From assembly GCA_947475545.1 (NCBI GenBank), contig CANJLL010000010.1, positions 1 through 64,000 of the forward strand: a stretch of DNA of 64,000 nt, written 5' to 3'. Under the pieces are notes generated by a model. The model ran no database searches. It was not told the DNA's origin and was given only the letters and a program-made list of their open reading frames with translations. Below, piece after piece: positions 46,901 through 55,847 of this stretch. Position 1 is the first letter of the stretch; each line of letters starts with the position of its first letter. The position numbers were made by a program, and so were the translations under genes. Source of the stretch: Chloroflexota bacterium (GTDB taxonomy: Bacteria > Chloroflexota > Limnocylindria > Limnocylindrales > CSP1-4).

Positions 46901-48557
46901 GATCGCCAAGGTGCGCCACTCCACCCCGGGCGTGGGGCTCATCAGCCCGCCCCCGCACCATGACATCTACTCCATCGAGGACCTCGCTGAGCTGATCCAC
47001 GACCTGAAGAACGCCAACCACCACGCGCGCATCAGCGTCAAGCTGGTGGCCGAGGTGGGCGTGGGGACGGTCGCCGCCGGCGTGGCCAAGGCGCACGCGG
47101 ACGTGGTGCTCATCTCCGGGCACGACGGCGGCACGGGCGCCTCGCCGCTGACCTCCATCAAGCACGCGGGAATCCCGTGGGAGATGGGCCTGTCCGAGGC
47201 GCACCAGGTCCTGGTCATGAACGACCTGCGCTCCCGGATCACCGTCGAAGTGGACGGCCAGCTCAAGACGGGCCGGGACGTCGTGATCGGCGCCCTGCTG
47301 GGCGCGGAGGAGTTTGGCTTCGCGACGGCGCCGCTCGTCTCGCTGGGCTGCATCATGATGCGGGCCTGCCACCTGAACACGTGCCCGGTGGGCGTGGCGA
47401 CCCAGAGTCCCGAGTTGCGCAAGCGCTTCACCGGCGACCCGCAGCACGTCGTCAACTTCATGACGTTCATCGCCCGCGAGGTGCGCGAGCACATGGCCCG
47501 GATGGGCTTCCGGACCATGGACGAGATGGTCGGCCGCTCGGACCGCCTCCAGATCCGCCCCGCCGCAGAGCACTGGAAGGCGCGCCACCTCAACCTCAGC
47601 CGGATCGTGGCCCAGCCCGAGGTGCCCGCGCACTACGGCCGCCGGCGGACCATCCCCCAGGAGCACGGCGTGGAGGCATCGATGGATGCCATCACCCTGC
47701 TCGACCTGTGCGCCCCGGCCCTGACCGAGGGCCTGGCCGTCCGCGCCACGCTCCCCATCCGCAACGTCAACCGCGTGGTCGGCACCATGCTGGGCTCCGA
47801 GGTGACCCGGCGCTGGGGGCCCGGCGGGCTGCCTGATGACACCATCCACCTCCATTTCCAGGGCACGGCCGGGCAGAGCTTCGGCTCATTCATGCCCCGC
47901 GGCATCACCCTGGAGCTGGAGGGCGACGCCAACGACTACCTGGGCAAGGGACTGTCGGGTGGGCGGATCGTGGTCTACCCGCCAACGGACTCACCCTTCG
48001 TGGCACACGAGAACGTCATCGCGGGCAACGTGATCCTGTACGGGGCCACCGATGGCGAGGTCTTCATCCGGGGCGTGGTGGGCGAGCGGTTCGCCGTCCG
48101 GAACTCCGGCGGCGTCGCGGTGGTGGAGGGCGTGGGCGACCACGGCTGCGAGTACATGACCGGCGGCCGCGTGGTGGTCCTGGGCAGGACGGGTCGCAAC
48201 TTCGCGGCCGGCATGTCCGGCGGCATCGCGTGGGTGTACGACGAGGACGGCACGTTCAAGTCGCGCTGCAACACCGAGCTGGTGGGCCTGGAAGGGCTGA
48301 CCGACCCGGCCGAGACCGCCGAGGTCCGGACGCTCATCGAGCGCCACCGGGATCTCACGGGCAGCACCCGGGCGGCCGAGGTCCTGGCCGACTGGGGCGC
48401 CAGCCTGGCCCGCTTCGTGCGCGTGATCCCCGACGACTACCGGCGGATGCTGGAGGCCCAGGCCCGCATGCGGGCGCAGGGCATGACCGAAGAAGAGGCG
48501 CAGCTGGCCGCGTTCGAAGAGAACGAACGATCGCCCGCTCGCGTGGGAGGCTCCTGA
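43926..48557 (+). CDS. gltB: glutamate synthase large subunit
   Basis: A 1543-residue subunit of glutamate synthase, which makes two glutamates from glutamine and 2-oxoglutarate. A propeptide of 24 residues precedes the glutaminase nucleophile Cys25 ([11 protein letters not shown]). The central domain, the FMN/2-oxoglutarate barrel ([19 protein letters not shown]) and the Fe-S cysteines ([15 protein letters not shown]) follow, then the C-terminal beta-helix ([21 protein letters not shown]). Full length. It couples to gltD by a TGATG overlap. The 259-base upstream gap is shared with a divergent lipoprotein gene and shows no clear promoter. Confidence 0.97.
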   Translation: MPKIRRDPRPEQKTLYEPSTEHDACGFGFVADIKGRGSHAIVRDALTVLVNLEHRGASGSEANTGDGAGILLQVPHAFLRTVAAEAEVVLPEGGGYGVAMAFLPRDQHSRSACRLHVASVLAAEKLKLLGWRDVPVNDTGLGDSARASQPVVSMAFIARPRGLARDQDGDLAFDRRLYVARRLIEKAVTRSALPGRADFYVPSMSCRTVVYKGMLNASQLLTFYPDLLDERLVSAIALVHSRFSTNTFPSWARAHPYRYISHNGEINTLRGNVNWMFARQSALRSSLFKDDLQKILPAIDVDGSDTGIFDNVLELLHLSGRSLAHVMMMMVPEPWSRDPDMSPERRAFYQYHSCLMEPWDGPASLAFSDGVRVGATLDRNGLRPGRYWVTKDDRVVMASESGVLDIPAADIVAKGRLRPGRMLLVDTELGRIVEDDELKDAMAAAQPYGAFVANSLVRLEALPKPTHVIEPDHETVLRRQQVFGYTAEDVHIIIDSMAVDGADPVGSMGNDAPLAVLSERPQLLYGYFKQLFAQVTNPPVDAIREEIIMATERSIGPEDNLLEPGPDAAHQLALPSPVLSNAELEQIRALDGGPLSHGFKTITLPILFKAAEDGAGLRRAIEELRSRASEAIAEGYNQIILSDRGHNETDAPIPALLAVSSVHHHLVRAGTRGRAGIVVESGEPREAHHFCLLIGYGASAINPYLAFETIDDQVRLGVIPGPTYEAEKRYRKALLKGVIKAISRMGISTVHSYHGAQVFEAIGLNRDFVDEYFTWTPTRIGGIGIEVVSKEIKLRQDRAYPTNRPQVHETLATGGQYHWRADGEYHLFNPLSVTLLQQAVRGGDYHKFKDYTSMIDDQSVRLNTIRGMLELAPALKAVPIDEVEPVESIVRRFKTGAMSYGSISQEAHEALAIAMNRLGGKSNTGEGGEDPARYQPMDNGDSTNSAIKQVASGRFGVTSEYLVQARELQIKMAQGAKPGEGGQLPGSKVYPWIAKVRHSTPGVGLISPPPHHDIYSIEDLAELIHDLKNANHHARISVKLVAEVGVGTVAAGVAKAHADVVLISGHDGGTGASPLTSIKHAGIPWEMGLSEAHQVLVMNDLRSRITVEVDGQLKTGRDVVIGALLGAEEFGFATAPLVSLGCIMMRACHLNTCPVGVATQSPELRKRFTGDPQHVVNFMTFIAREVREHMARMGFRTMDEMVGRSDRLQIRPAAEHWKARHLNLSRIVAQPEVPAHYGRRRTIPQEHGVEASMDAITLLDLCAPALTEGLAVRATLPIRNVNRVVGTMLGSEVTRRWGPGGLPDDTIHLHFQGTAGQSFGSFMPRGITLELEGDANDYLGKGLSGGRIVVYPPTDSPFVAHENVIAGNVILYGATDGEVFIRGVVGERFAVRNSGGVAVVEGVGDHGCEYMTGGRVVVLGRTGRNFAAGMSGGIAWVYDEDGTFKSRCNTELVGLEGLTDPAETAEVRTLIERHRDLTGSTRAAEVLADWGASLARFVRVIPDDYRRMLEAQARMRAQGMTEEEAQLAAFEENERSPARVGGS

Positions 48558-50038
48558 TGGGCAAGCCCACCGGCTTCCTGGAATGGTCCCGCCAGCCGGC
48601 GGCCAACCGGCCGCCGCTCGAGCGGATCAAGGACTGGAACGAGGACCCGCACCACCTCCCGCAGCTGGAGATGGTCCAGCAGGCCGGGCGCTGCATGGAT
48701 TGCGGCGTGCCGTACTGCCACACGGGCCAGCTCATCAGCGGCATGGCGGCCGGCTGCCCCATCAACAACCTGATCCCGGAGTGGAACGACCTGGTCTACC
48801 GGGGCCAGTGGAAGGAGGCGATCGTCCGCCTCCACGCCACCAACAACTTCCCAGAGTTCACCGGCCGCGTCTGCCCCGCCCCGTGCGAGGGTTCGTGCAC
48901 GGTTGGCCTGAACGGCTCGCCGGTGACCATCAAGGCCATCGAGGCGGAGATCGCCGACCGGGCGTGGGAGAGCGGCTGGATCACGCCCCGGCCGCCCACC
49001 ATCCGGACCGGCAGGCGGGTGGCGGTCATCGGCAGCGGGCCGTCCGGGCTCGCCTGCGCCGACCAGCTCAACCAGGCCGGACACCTCGTCACCGTCTACG
49101 AGCGGGCCGGCCGAATCGGCGGCCTGCTGATGTACGGCATCCCCAACATGAAGCTCGACAAGGACGTGGTGGAGCGCCGGACGCGGCTGATGGCCGAGGA
49201 GGGCGTCTCGTTCGTCACCGGCGTCACGGTGGGCGCCGACGTCACGGCGCAGGAGCTCCACAACGAGTTCGACGCCGTGGTGCTGGCCACGGGGGCCACC
49301 GCGGCACGCGACCTGCTGGTCCCGGGCCGGGAGCTGGCGGGCATCCACCTGGCCATGAGCTTCCTGCGCGGCAATACGCGGCGGCTGCTGGACGGTGGCG
49401 CGTCGGCGGAGGCGCCGATCGACGCCCGGGGCAAGCACGTCGTGGTCATCGGCGGCGGCGACACGGGCACGGACTGCGTGGGCACGAGCATCCGGCAGGG
49501 CGCGCTCAGCGTCCGCCAGCTGGAGATCATGCCCCGACCCCCGGAGGAGCGCGCCGCGGACAACCCGTGGCCGGAGTGGCCCAAGGTCTACAAGCTGGAC
49601 TACGGCCAGGAGGAAGCCCGCGCGCTGTGGGGCGAGGACCCGCGCCGGTACCTGACCACCACGCGGCGGTTCATCGGCCGCAGCGAGCACGTCACGGGCA
49701 TCGAGATCTGCGACGTGGCCTGGGGCAAGGGCGCCGACGGCCGCTTCGAGATGCGCGAGGTCGCGGGCAGCACCCAGGTGATTCCCGCGGACCTGGTCCT
49801 GCTGGCGATGGGCTTCCTGGGCCCGGAGCAGGCGCTGCCCAAGCAGTTCGGTTGCGACCTGGATCCGCGAGGGAACATCCGGGCCGGCGTCGACAAGATG
49901 ACGTCGGTCCCCGGGGTCTTCACGGCGGGCGATGCGACGCGCGGCCAGTCGCTGGTGGTCTGGGCGATCAAGGAGGGCCGCCAGGCGGCCCACGGGGTCG
50001 ACAAGTACCTAATGCGCGAGAGCATCCTCCCCGAATAG
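48557..50038 (+). CDS. gltD: glutamate synthase small subunit
   Basis: A 493-residue NAD(P)H-oxidising subunit that passes electrons to GltB. The N-terminal Cys cluster (CMDCGVPYCHTG, then GCPINNLIPEWN and CPAPCEGSC) holds two 4Fe-4S centres. FAD binding is at VAVIGSGPSGLACADQL and NAD(P)H binding at VVVIGGGDTGTDCVGTS; FTAGDATRGQSLVVWAI closes the FAD site. GGGAGG precedes the ATG, which shares one base with the gltB stop. Its last 30 bases overlap the convergent gene at 50009. Confidence 0.96.
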   Translation: MGKPTGFLEWSRQPAANRPPLERIKDWNEDPHHLPQLEMVQQAGRCMDCGVPYCHTGQLISGMAAGCPINNLIPEWNDLVYRGQWKEAIVRLHATNNFPEFTGRVCPAPCEGSCTVGLNGSPVTIKAIEAEIADRAWESGWITPRPPTIRTGRRVAVIGSGPSGLACADQLNQAGHLVTVYERAGRIGGLLMYGIPNMKLDKDVVERRTRLMAEEGVSFVTGVTVGADVTAQELHNEFDAVVLATGATAARDLLVPGRELAGIHLAMSFLRGNTRRLLDGGASAEAPIDARGKHVVVIGGGDTGTDCVGTSIRQGALSVRQLEIMPRPPEERAADNPWPEWPKVYKLDYGQEEARALWGEDPRRYLTTTRRFIGRSEHVTGIEICDVAWGKGADGRFEMREVAGSTQVIPADLVLLAMGFLGPEQALPKQFGCDLDPRGNIRAGVDKMTSVPGVFTAGDATRGQSLVVWAIKEGRQAAHGVDKYLMRESILPE

Positions 50039-50596
50039 CAGGCCAGGCCGCTCAGGCGGCGGCCTGCGTGGTTCCGGCAGCCTGCGTGGTTGGCTACTGC
50101 GTGCCCTGGCCGACGCGCTGACCGCCGCAAGGGCGCGGTCGGCGATCGCACGGGCCTCGTCGCGGCCGGGCATCTCGGAGTCCGTGTCCAGCTGGAGTTT
50201 GCGCGTCGGCGTGTGGATTCGGATCCGCAGGTAGTGCTGGTCGATCTCGTTCTTCTCGCGCTCCTCGCGGTCAATCTCGCGCTTGCGGACCTCCGCCAGC
50301 GCGATGGACTCGTTGCCGTGCATCTCCGCCACGATCGCGTCCGGATCCTTGGCGAGGTACCGCTCGGCGACCGTGAAGCCCGCCTTGATCTGGGCGCCGC
50401 ATTGGCCAAAGAACCCCTTGCCTTCGGCCTTTGCCTCTTGCCGCGCCTCGTTGATCGCTGCGGTCACGATGCCATTGGTGAGCTCCGCCAGGATGATCCG
50501 GCGGCTGGTGAACACGACCGTGTATGCCTTGCTGGAGAAGAGCCCCGTCTTCATCCTGGCCACGGGGATGTAGCCGATAACCTGCTCGCCGTCCAC
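50009..50596 (-). CDS. PH-like domain cytosolic protein of unknown function
   Basis: A 195-residue protein. The N-terminal half resembles small bacterial PH-like proteins (GYIPVARMKTGLFSSKAYTVVFTSRRIILAEL), followed by a helical segment rich in Ala/Glu/Lys, a possible strand pair (HYLRIRIHTPTRKLQLD) and a basic Pro-rich tail. No signal peptide. GTG 50596 is preceded by GGAGGC. The tail overlaps gltD by 30 bases on the other strand. Role unknown. Confidence 0.68.
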   Translation of the reverse strand: MDGEQVIGYIPVARMKTGLFSSKAYTVVFTSRRIILAELTNGIVTAAINEARQEAKAEGKGFFGQCGAQIKAGFTVAERYLAKDPDAIVAEMHGNESIALAEVRKREIDREEREKNEIDQHYLRIRIHTPTRKLQLDTDSEMPGRDEARAIADRALAAVSASARARSSQPRRLPEPRRPPPERPGLLFGEDALAH

Positions 50597-50808
50597 GCCG
50601 TGCCTCCGTCTGACAGAGTGCCGCACCGGTTGGTCGTGGGACGCGATGCGTGCCGGGACGACGTCGCCGCCCCGGGCTTCATGCTGTCAGCATCCATTGG
50701 TGACTGACCCCGGGACAGGGCCGGCTTTCCCGAACTGGGCCGCCACCCGGCCGGCAAGCCGGTGCGGTCGCGGCAGGAGCGCCGTCGCGTTCGCCGACCT
50801 TCGGTCGT

Positions 50809-50892
50809 GCGTCAGCGCCCGGCGGTCTCGCGTCAGCGCCCGGTGGTCTCGCGTCAGCGCCCGGCGGTCTCGCGTCAGCGCCCGGCGGTCTC
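50809..50892. repeat. 21-bp tandem repeat, four copies, made of a gene end
   Basis: GCGTCAGCGCCCGGCGGTCTC occurs four times (one copy has one change). Read leftward each unit encodes ETAGR-stop: the rightmost copy is the real end of the LLM oxidoreductase gene (stop at 50875-50877) and the other three are duplicated copies beyond it. Confidence 0.95.
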
Positions 50893-51840
50893 GCGCAGGG
50901 CCGCCGCCAGCTCGCGGTAGGCGGCCTCGCCCGGGTCGGCCGTCGAATCGGTGCGGATCATGAGCCCCACCTGGTCGGCGCCGGCGTCGAGGTGCGCCCG
51001 GGTGCGGCGGACCAGCGCGTCCACGTCGCCCCAGGCGACCAGGGCATCGATGAGCCGGTCGCTCCCCTGCCCGGCCAGGTCCGCATCCCCAAACCCAAAG
51101 CGCGCCAGGTTGGCCCGGTGATGCGGCATGGTCAGGTAGTGGACGGCGAACGACCGTGCGATCCGGCGCGCGCGATCCGCGTCCGTGGTCAGCACCATCG
51201 GCTGCGCGATCCCCAGCCAGGGCGTCGCGCCCATGACGCTGCGCGCGAAGGCGGTGTGCTCCACGGGGGCGAAGAACGGGTGGGCGCCGTCGGTGCGCTC
51301 GGCGGCCAGCTCCAGCATCCGCTGATTGATGGCGGCCAGGACCAGCGGGACCGGGCGGGTGGGCGCAGGCCCCGCGTACGGCGCGGCGGCCATGCCGTCC
51401 AGGTAGGCGCGCATGGTCGCAACGGGCTTCCCATACGTCCCGCCGCGCAGCGTCACGGTCCGCTCCGAGCTGACGCCCAGCCCCAGGACGAACCGCCCGG
51501 GGTAGGCCTCGCCGAGGGCGCGGGCGCCGTTGGCCATGGCCATGGGGTCGCGGGCATAGATGTTGGCGATCCCGGTCCCGACGGCCATCCGGGCGTCCGC
51601 GGCCAGGACCAGGCCGGCATGGGCGAAGACCTCTCGGCTCCCCATGACCTCCGGGATCCAGGCCATCGGGAGGCCCAGGTCCGCGAGCATGGCGACGAAC
51701 CGTCGCGCGCCATCGGCAGGCAGGAACTGGAGGCCCCAGGTCCAGGCCGCGACCGGACCAGCGGAGGCGGCCAGCTCGCGTCCCCCGACGCCCAGCCCGG
51801 AGATTCCCGACACGCCAGCACCTCGGTCCAACCCGCTCAC
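50875..51840 (-). CDS. F420-type LLM-class oxidoreductase
   Basis: A 321-residue luciferase-like TIM-barrel enzyme, probably using coenzyme F420. Features: FVAMLADLGLPMAWIPEVMGSREVFAHAGLVL, MAVGTGIANIYARDPMAMANGARALGEAYPGRFVLGLGVSS and YLDGMAAAP, matching the MSMEG_4141-type subgroup. GTG 51840 is preferred because TATCCT lies exactly six bases upstream, the leaderless pattern; GTG 51813 with a weak GAGG site is an alternative. Substrate unknown. Confidence 0.85.
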   Translation of the reverse strand: MSGLDRGAGVSGISGLGVGGRELAASAGPVAAWTWGLQFLPADGARRFVAMLADLGLPMAWIPEVMGSREVFAHAGLVLAADARMAVGTGIANIYARDPMAMANGARALGEAYPGRFVLGLGVSSERTVTLRGGTYGKPVATMRAYLDGMAAAPYAGPAPTRPVPLVLAAINQRMLELAAERTDGAHPFFAPVEHTAFARSVMGATPWLGIAQPMVLTTDADRARRIARSFAVHYLTMPHHRANLARFGFGDADLAGQGSDRLIDALVAWGDVDALVRRTRAHLDAGADQVGLMIRTDSTADPGEAAYRELAAALRETAGR

Positions 51841-51852
51841 ACAAGAAGGATA
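51841..51852 (-). promoter_or_regulatory. leaderless -10 for the LLM oxidoreductase
   Basis: On the minus strand TATCCT (51852-51847), six bases, then the GTG at 51840. Confidence 0.5.
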
Positions 51853-51912
51853 GCGACCGGGGTCATCCCGCCGGGCCGGACCAGGCCTACCTTGCAGCCG
51901 GCGAAGGGGCCA

Positions 51913-51940
51913 TTGCTCCCGACCATCGGATTGCTAGACT
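51913..51940 (+). promoter_or_regulatory. promoter (TTGCTC-16-TAGACT)
   Basis: A -35-like TTGCTC at 51913-51918 and a -10 TAGACT at 51935-51940, 16 bases apart, precede the lipoprotein gene that starts near 51978 and the two-component genes behind it. Confidence 0.4.
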
Positions 51941-51977
51941 TGCGGTCGCGCGGGGTCGCGCCGTGCCGGTTGGGTGA

Positions 51978-52832
51978 GTGTGCGCACCGCAATCTGGCGG
52001 CCCCACGACGCCAGGATCACACGCAGGGGGCTCGTTGGAGCAACGACCGGGGGCGCCGGATACCGTCGGGCGCGCACCATCCAGGCCACAATCAGGCCGA
52101 GCCGGGGTCGGGGACGCCCGTGCGGCTCGAGCGGTTCGCGCACTCCCACGCCTCGGGCTGGTCCTCTTTGTGGCTGCCGCCTGCACGACGGGCGTCGCGG
52201 GGACCCCATCACCGGCTGCGATCCCTGCGACGCTCCCGGTCCCGCGGGGGGTCGCGGCCAGCGCCGCCTCCCAGGGCGTTGACGCCGGACTGGCGTTTGT
52301 CAGCTTCCGATCGCCGCTCGTCCCGGCCGAGGCCGCGCTGGACTACGACCTGCGGCTGCTCGACGCGGGGTTCATCAACACCGGGGCCGCGGCCGGCTGG
52401 ACGGGCTACGTCTCCAAAGCGCTGGCCGTCGAGGTCCAGGTTGGCCAGCAGGGCCCGCCCACGACGATCATCGTCCGGTTCAATCGCGATGATCCGCGGA
52501 TCCCTCCCGGCCTGCTCAAGAAGATGGATGCGCAGCGCCCGCGAGTAGGTGCGGACATGCCGGATCCCCCGCACGCGACACTCGGCCCGGGCGCAAGTCC
52601 GGGCGTGACGCCCAACGGCAATGGCAATGGCGCCGGCGGTGCGAACGGCAATGCCGGCGGCAACCGCGCCAGCGGGGGGACCGGGGCCGGTGGCGGGACC
52701 GGCGCAAACGGCAACGGGAATGTGAATGGCAACGGCGCCAGCGGGGGCACCGGCAGCGGGAACGCTGGGGGCAACGGGGGCTCGAACCGGGCCACCCCAT
52801 CGCCCGGCCCGTCCACCGCGGGGACCCCATAG
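51978..52832 (+). CDS. Gly/Asn-rich lipoprotein of unknown function
   Basis: A protein of up to 284 residues. After a basic lead, LGLVLFVAAACTTG forms a signal with a lipobox, anchoring the Cys near residue 69. A folded part follows (AGLAFVSFRSPLVPAEAALDYDLRLLDAGF to TTIIVRFNRDDPRIPPGLLKKM). The last 85 residues are low-complexity Gly/Asn/Ala/Thr (NGNGNGAGGANGNAGG) with a Pro/Ser end, like a wall-spanning spacer. The start is uncertain. It lies three bases before the response regulator and probably belongs to the same transcript, perhaps as the system's sensor accessory. Confidence 0.65.
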   Translation: MCAPQSGGPTTPGSHAGGSLEQRPGAPDTVGRAPSRPQSGRAGVGDARAARAVRALPRLGLVLFVAAACTTGVAGTPSPAAIPATLPVPRGVAASAASQGVDAGLAFVSFRSPLVPAEAALDYDLRLLDAGFINTGAAAGWTGYVSKALAVEVQVGQQGPPTTIIVRFNRDDPRIPPGLLKKMDAQRPRVGADMPDPPHATLGPGASPGVTPNGNGNGAGGANGNAGGNRASGGTGAGGGTGANGNGNVNGNGASGGTGSGNAGGNGGSNRATPSPGPSTAGTP

Positions 52833-52834
52833 TC

Positions 52835-53542
52835 GTGTCAGCCAGCGCCGCGCCGCGCCGCCACCGCCTCCTGCTGGTCGATGACGATTCCCGGTTTGTC
52901 GACGTGCTGGCCGATCGGCTTCGCCGTGAGCAGTTCGAGGTCAGCGTCGCCCGGTCCGCGGCAGAGGCCGAACGCGAGCTCAACCGGCAATGGCCGGATC
53001 TGGTGGTCCTGGACCTCATGCTCCCGAGGACCGACGGGCAGACCATCGCCGCTCGGATCAAGCATCGGGCGGACATCCCGATCCTGGTGCTGTCGGCGGT
53101 GACGGCGTCGGAGACCAAGATCGGCCTGCTGCAGCGCTACGCGGAGGACTACGTCACCAAGCCGTTTGACTTCCACGAGCTGGTCGCGCGCATCGAGCGA
53201 ATCCTCCGCCGGACCGGCGACCGCACGCCGTCCGAGCTGCTCCGGCTTGGGCCAGATCTCAGCCTCGAGCTGCGCCGGGGCCGCGCGATCGTGGCGGGAC
53301 GGCCCGTCCACCTGTCGCCCATCGAGATCCGGCTGCTGGGGACGCTCGCGGCGCAGCGCCCACAGCCGGTCGCCACCAACCACATCCTCGAGACGGTCTG
53401 GAGCACGGCGGAGGATCCCGAGCCGGCGTACGTGTGGGTCACCGTTCGGCGGCTCCGCCAGAAGATCGAAGTGGATCCGGACCAGCCTCGGTACCTCCTG
53501 AGCGACCGCGCCACGGGCTACCGCCTGGTCGAGTCCGACTGA
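52835..53542 (+). CDS. OmpR/PhoB-family response regulator
   Basis: A 235-residue regulator: acidic DDD at 16-18, phospho-acceptor Asp60 in VVLDLMLPRTDG, Ser in LVLSAV and Lys in YVTKPFD, then a winged-helix domain (about 135-233) ending SDRATGYRLVESD. Its kinase starts four bases after its stop. DNA targets unknown. Confidence 0.92.
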   Translation: MSASAAPRRHRLLLVDDDSRFVDVLADRLRREQFEVSVARSAAEAERELNRQWPDLVVLDLMLPRTDGQTIAARIKHRADIPILVLSAVTASETKIGLLQRYAEDYVTKPFDFHELVARIERILRRTGDRTPSELLRLGPDLSLELRRGRAIVAGRPVHLSPIEIRLLGTLAAQRPQPVATNHILETVWSTAEDPEPAYVWVTVRRLRQKIEVDPDQPRYLLSDRATGYRLVESD

Positions 53543-53546
53543 GCCC

Positions 53547-55823
53547 ATGCGCGCACCGCGCCGCGCGCCCACCTACGAGAGCATCCTCCGCTTCGGGATG
53601 TTCGCGGTGGGCACCATCCCGGTCGCCGTCTTCACGGTCCTCGCCCTGGCGCTGCTGAGCTCGATGCTCGGGAGCGACGCCACGTCCCGGGCGACCACCC
53701 AGCTGAGCGCGGCCCGGGCCGTGCTGGACCAGGACCGGTCGCGTCTGGCCACCCTCGCGACGAGCTATGCCGATTGGCCCCACTTCCTCGCGCAGGTCGA
53801 GGCCGGGGACCTCCTGGGCGCCCGGGCCGACATCCTCGACTACCAGGTGGCGTCGGGGCTGGCCGACGCATCGGTGCTCATCGTCGGCGACCAGGCCGTC
53901 AGCTCGGGCGACGCACTGCTGATCCCGGGCCTGGCGGTCCTCGCCAGCTCGGCGCGCCAGGGGTACATGGGTGTGGGCGACGGGGTCTACCTGGTGGCCT
54001 GCGTCCCGGTCGCGCTGCCCGGTCGTGCCGGCGCGGCGTGGCTGGCGATGGCCAGCCGGATCGGTGCGGCCGATGTCGCCGAGCTCAAGGAGACCATTGG
54101 TTGGGACGTCGCGATCCTGGATGCGACGGGCGGCATCGCCGTCGCGAGCAGCCTGACGCTTGCCGAGCCGCTCGGCCAGACCCTCGACACGGCATCGGTC
54201 ACATCCTGGGACGGGCGCCTTGCCCGGGGTACCAGCGCCCTGCCGGGCATCAACGGTTCGCCCGCCGGGTACCTGTCCGTCGTCGCCCCCGACGGCACCA
54301 TCTCCACCCTGCCCACGCGCATCGGCCTCCTCATCCTGCTCATCGTGGTCGCGACCCTGGTCGGCGCGACCATCCTGTCCGCGGCGCTTGGTCGGCTGCT
54401 GGGCCGACGCACCGAGTCCCTCCGCCTGGCCCTGGGGGCGATCGCGGCCGGCGACCTGTCGGTCAGGATCCCCGACGGATCAGGCGGTCCGCTGGAGGAG
54501 CTCGCGGGCTCGCACAATCGACTGGCGGGCTTGCTTCACCGCCGGGAGGAGGAGCTCCGAACACTGGCCGACGCGCTCCAGGACATCCCATCCGACGTGG
54601 ACCTGGCGCTCATCGTGCACGCCGGGCTCCAGGCAATCAGCGACACGCTGGGCCTGGACGGCGCGGCGCTGATCGACGACGACGGCGAAATCACCGGCAC
54701 CGTCGGAGACGGCGCTGGCGAGGTGGCGGCGGACCAGGATGCCGCGGTACCGTCGAAGCTGCGGCCCGGCGGGGATGGCGGGAGGATGGCCGCCGGCCAC
54801 GACGCGCCGCCGGCACGGTCCGGGCAGGACCTGGAGGTGGGACTGGGGCCGGCCCTTCCCGATCACCGGCTGCGCGTCCGGCCGGGCGCCCAGCGAGCGC
54901 TCACGGCGTGGGATCGGAGCCTGGTGCAGGTCGCGGCGGCACAGCTGGGGCGGCTGGTCCGCGACGCGCAGATCTTTGCCGGCGCCAGCCGACGCGCGGA
55001 TGATCTCGACCGGCTCTCCCGCCTGCAGTCGAACTTCCTGCGCGGCGTGAGCCACAACCTGAACGGACCGCTGACCTCGATCCAGATGCTCGCCGAGGAC
55101 CTCGCCGACCAGCCAGGTGAGGGCATCGCGCACCAACGTGCCCGGGCGATCGCGGGCGAGACCGACCGGCTGCGGCGCCTGGTCGAGGAGATCCTGGTGA
55201 TGGCCCGGCTGGACGCCGGCACGCTCCAGCTGAGCCTGACGCCGTTTGCGCCGGTGCCCGTGATCCGGCGCATCTGGACCAGCCTCCAGAGCACGCGACC
55301 GTGTTCGATCGAGGACGAGAGCGGCGGCCGCCTGGTGCTGGCCGACCGGTCGGCCTTCGAGCAGGTGGTCTGGATGCTGCTCGACAACGCGGTCACCTAC
55401 GCGCCGGGCGGGCCGATCACGGTTCGGCTGGAGCCGGCGGAAGGACGCGCTGCGGACCGCCCGCCGTCATCGGACCCGGTGCCGGCCGAACCGGTGGCTT
55501 CCGGGCCGCGGCTCCGGATCAGCGTCGGCGACACCGGGCCCGGCATACCGCTCGAGGAGCGGGAGCTGATCTTCCGACGCTTCCAGCGCGGTTCGACCAG
55601 CGACGGGACCCGGGGGACGGGGCTGGGCCTCGATGTCGCGCGCGGACTCCTGGCCGCGATGGACGGCCGCATCTGGTACCAGGCATCGGTCACGCCGGCC
55701 CAGGGCGCTGGGTCGGCCCAGGGCGCTGGCACCAGCCGCCGCGCCGAGGTGACCGCCGGGACCCGGATCGGCGCGACGTTCGTGGTCACGCTGCCCGCCG
55801 AGATCCCCGACGAGCCGGCCTGA
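53547..55823 (+). CDS. membrane sensor histidine kinase with unusual H box
   Basis: A 758-residue kinase. Membrane helices at about 17-40 and 255-283 flank an outer sensor domain that resembles CHASE4 (ATSYADWPHFLAQVEAGDL). A HAMP-like linker, a GAF-like region (about 350-480) and HisKA/HATPase follow. The phospho-acceptor is His503, but the box reads SHNLNGPL instead of SHELRTPL: the acidic residue after His, the Arg and the Thr are all replaced. The ATP-binding boxes (LLDNAVTYAP, DTGPGIPLEE, GTGLGLDVARG) are intact. It pairs with the regulator just upstream. Confidence 0.88.
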   Translation: MRAPRRAPTYESILRFGMFAVGTIPVAVFTVLALALLSSMLGSDATSRATTQLSAARAVLDQDRSRLATLATSYADWPHFLAQVEAGDLLGARADILDYQVASGLADASVLIVGDQAVSSGDALLIPGLAVLASSARQGYMGVGDGVYLVACVPVALPGRAGAAWLAMASRIGAADVAELKETIGWDVAILDATGGIAVASSLTLAEPLGQTLDTASVTSWDGRLARGTSALPGINGSPAGYLSVVAPDGTISTLPTRIGLLILLIVVATLVGATILSAALGRLLGRRTESLRLALGAIAAGDLSVRIPDGSGGPLEELAGSHNRLAGLLHRREEELRTLADALQDIPSDVDLALIVHAGLQAISDTLGLDGAALIDDDGEITGTVGDGAGEVAADQDAAVPSKLRPGGDGGRMAAGHDAPPARSGQDLEVGLGPALPDHRLRVRPGAQRALTAWDRSLVQVAAAQLGRLVRDAQIFAGASRRADDLDRLSRLQSNFLRGVSHNLNGPLTSIQMLAEDLADQPGEGIAHQRARAIAGETDRLRRLVEEILVMARLDAGTLQLSLTPFAPVPVIRRIWTSLQSTRPCSIEDESGGRLVLADRSAFEQVVWMLLDNAVTYAPGGPITVRLEPAEGRAADRPPSSDPVPAEPVASGPRLRISVGDTGPGIPLEERELIFRRFQRGSTSDGTRGTGLGLDVARGLLAAMDGRIWYQASVTPAQGAGSAQGAGTSRRAEVTAGTRIGATFVVTLPAEIPDEPA

Positions 55824-55847
55824 CCCGGCTCCCCTCCCGACCAGGGC

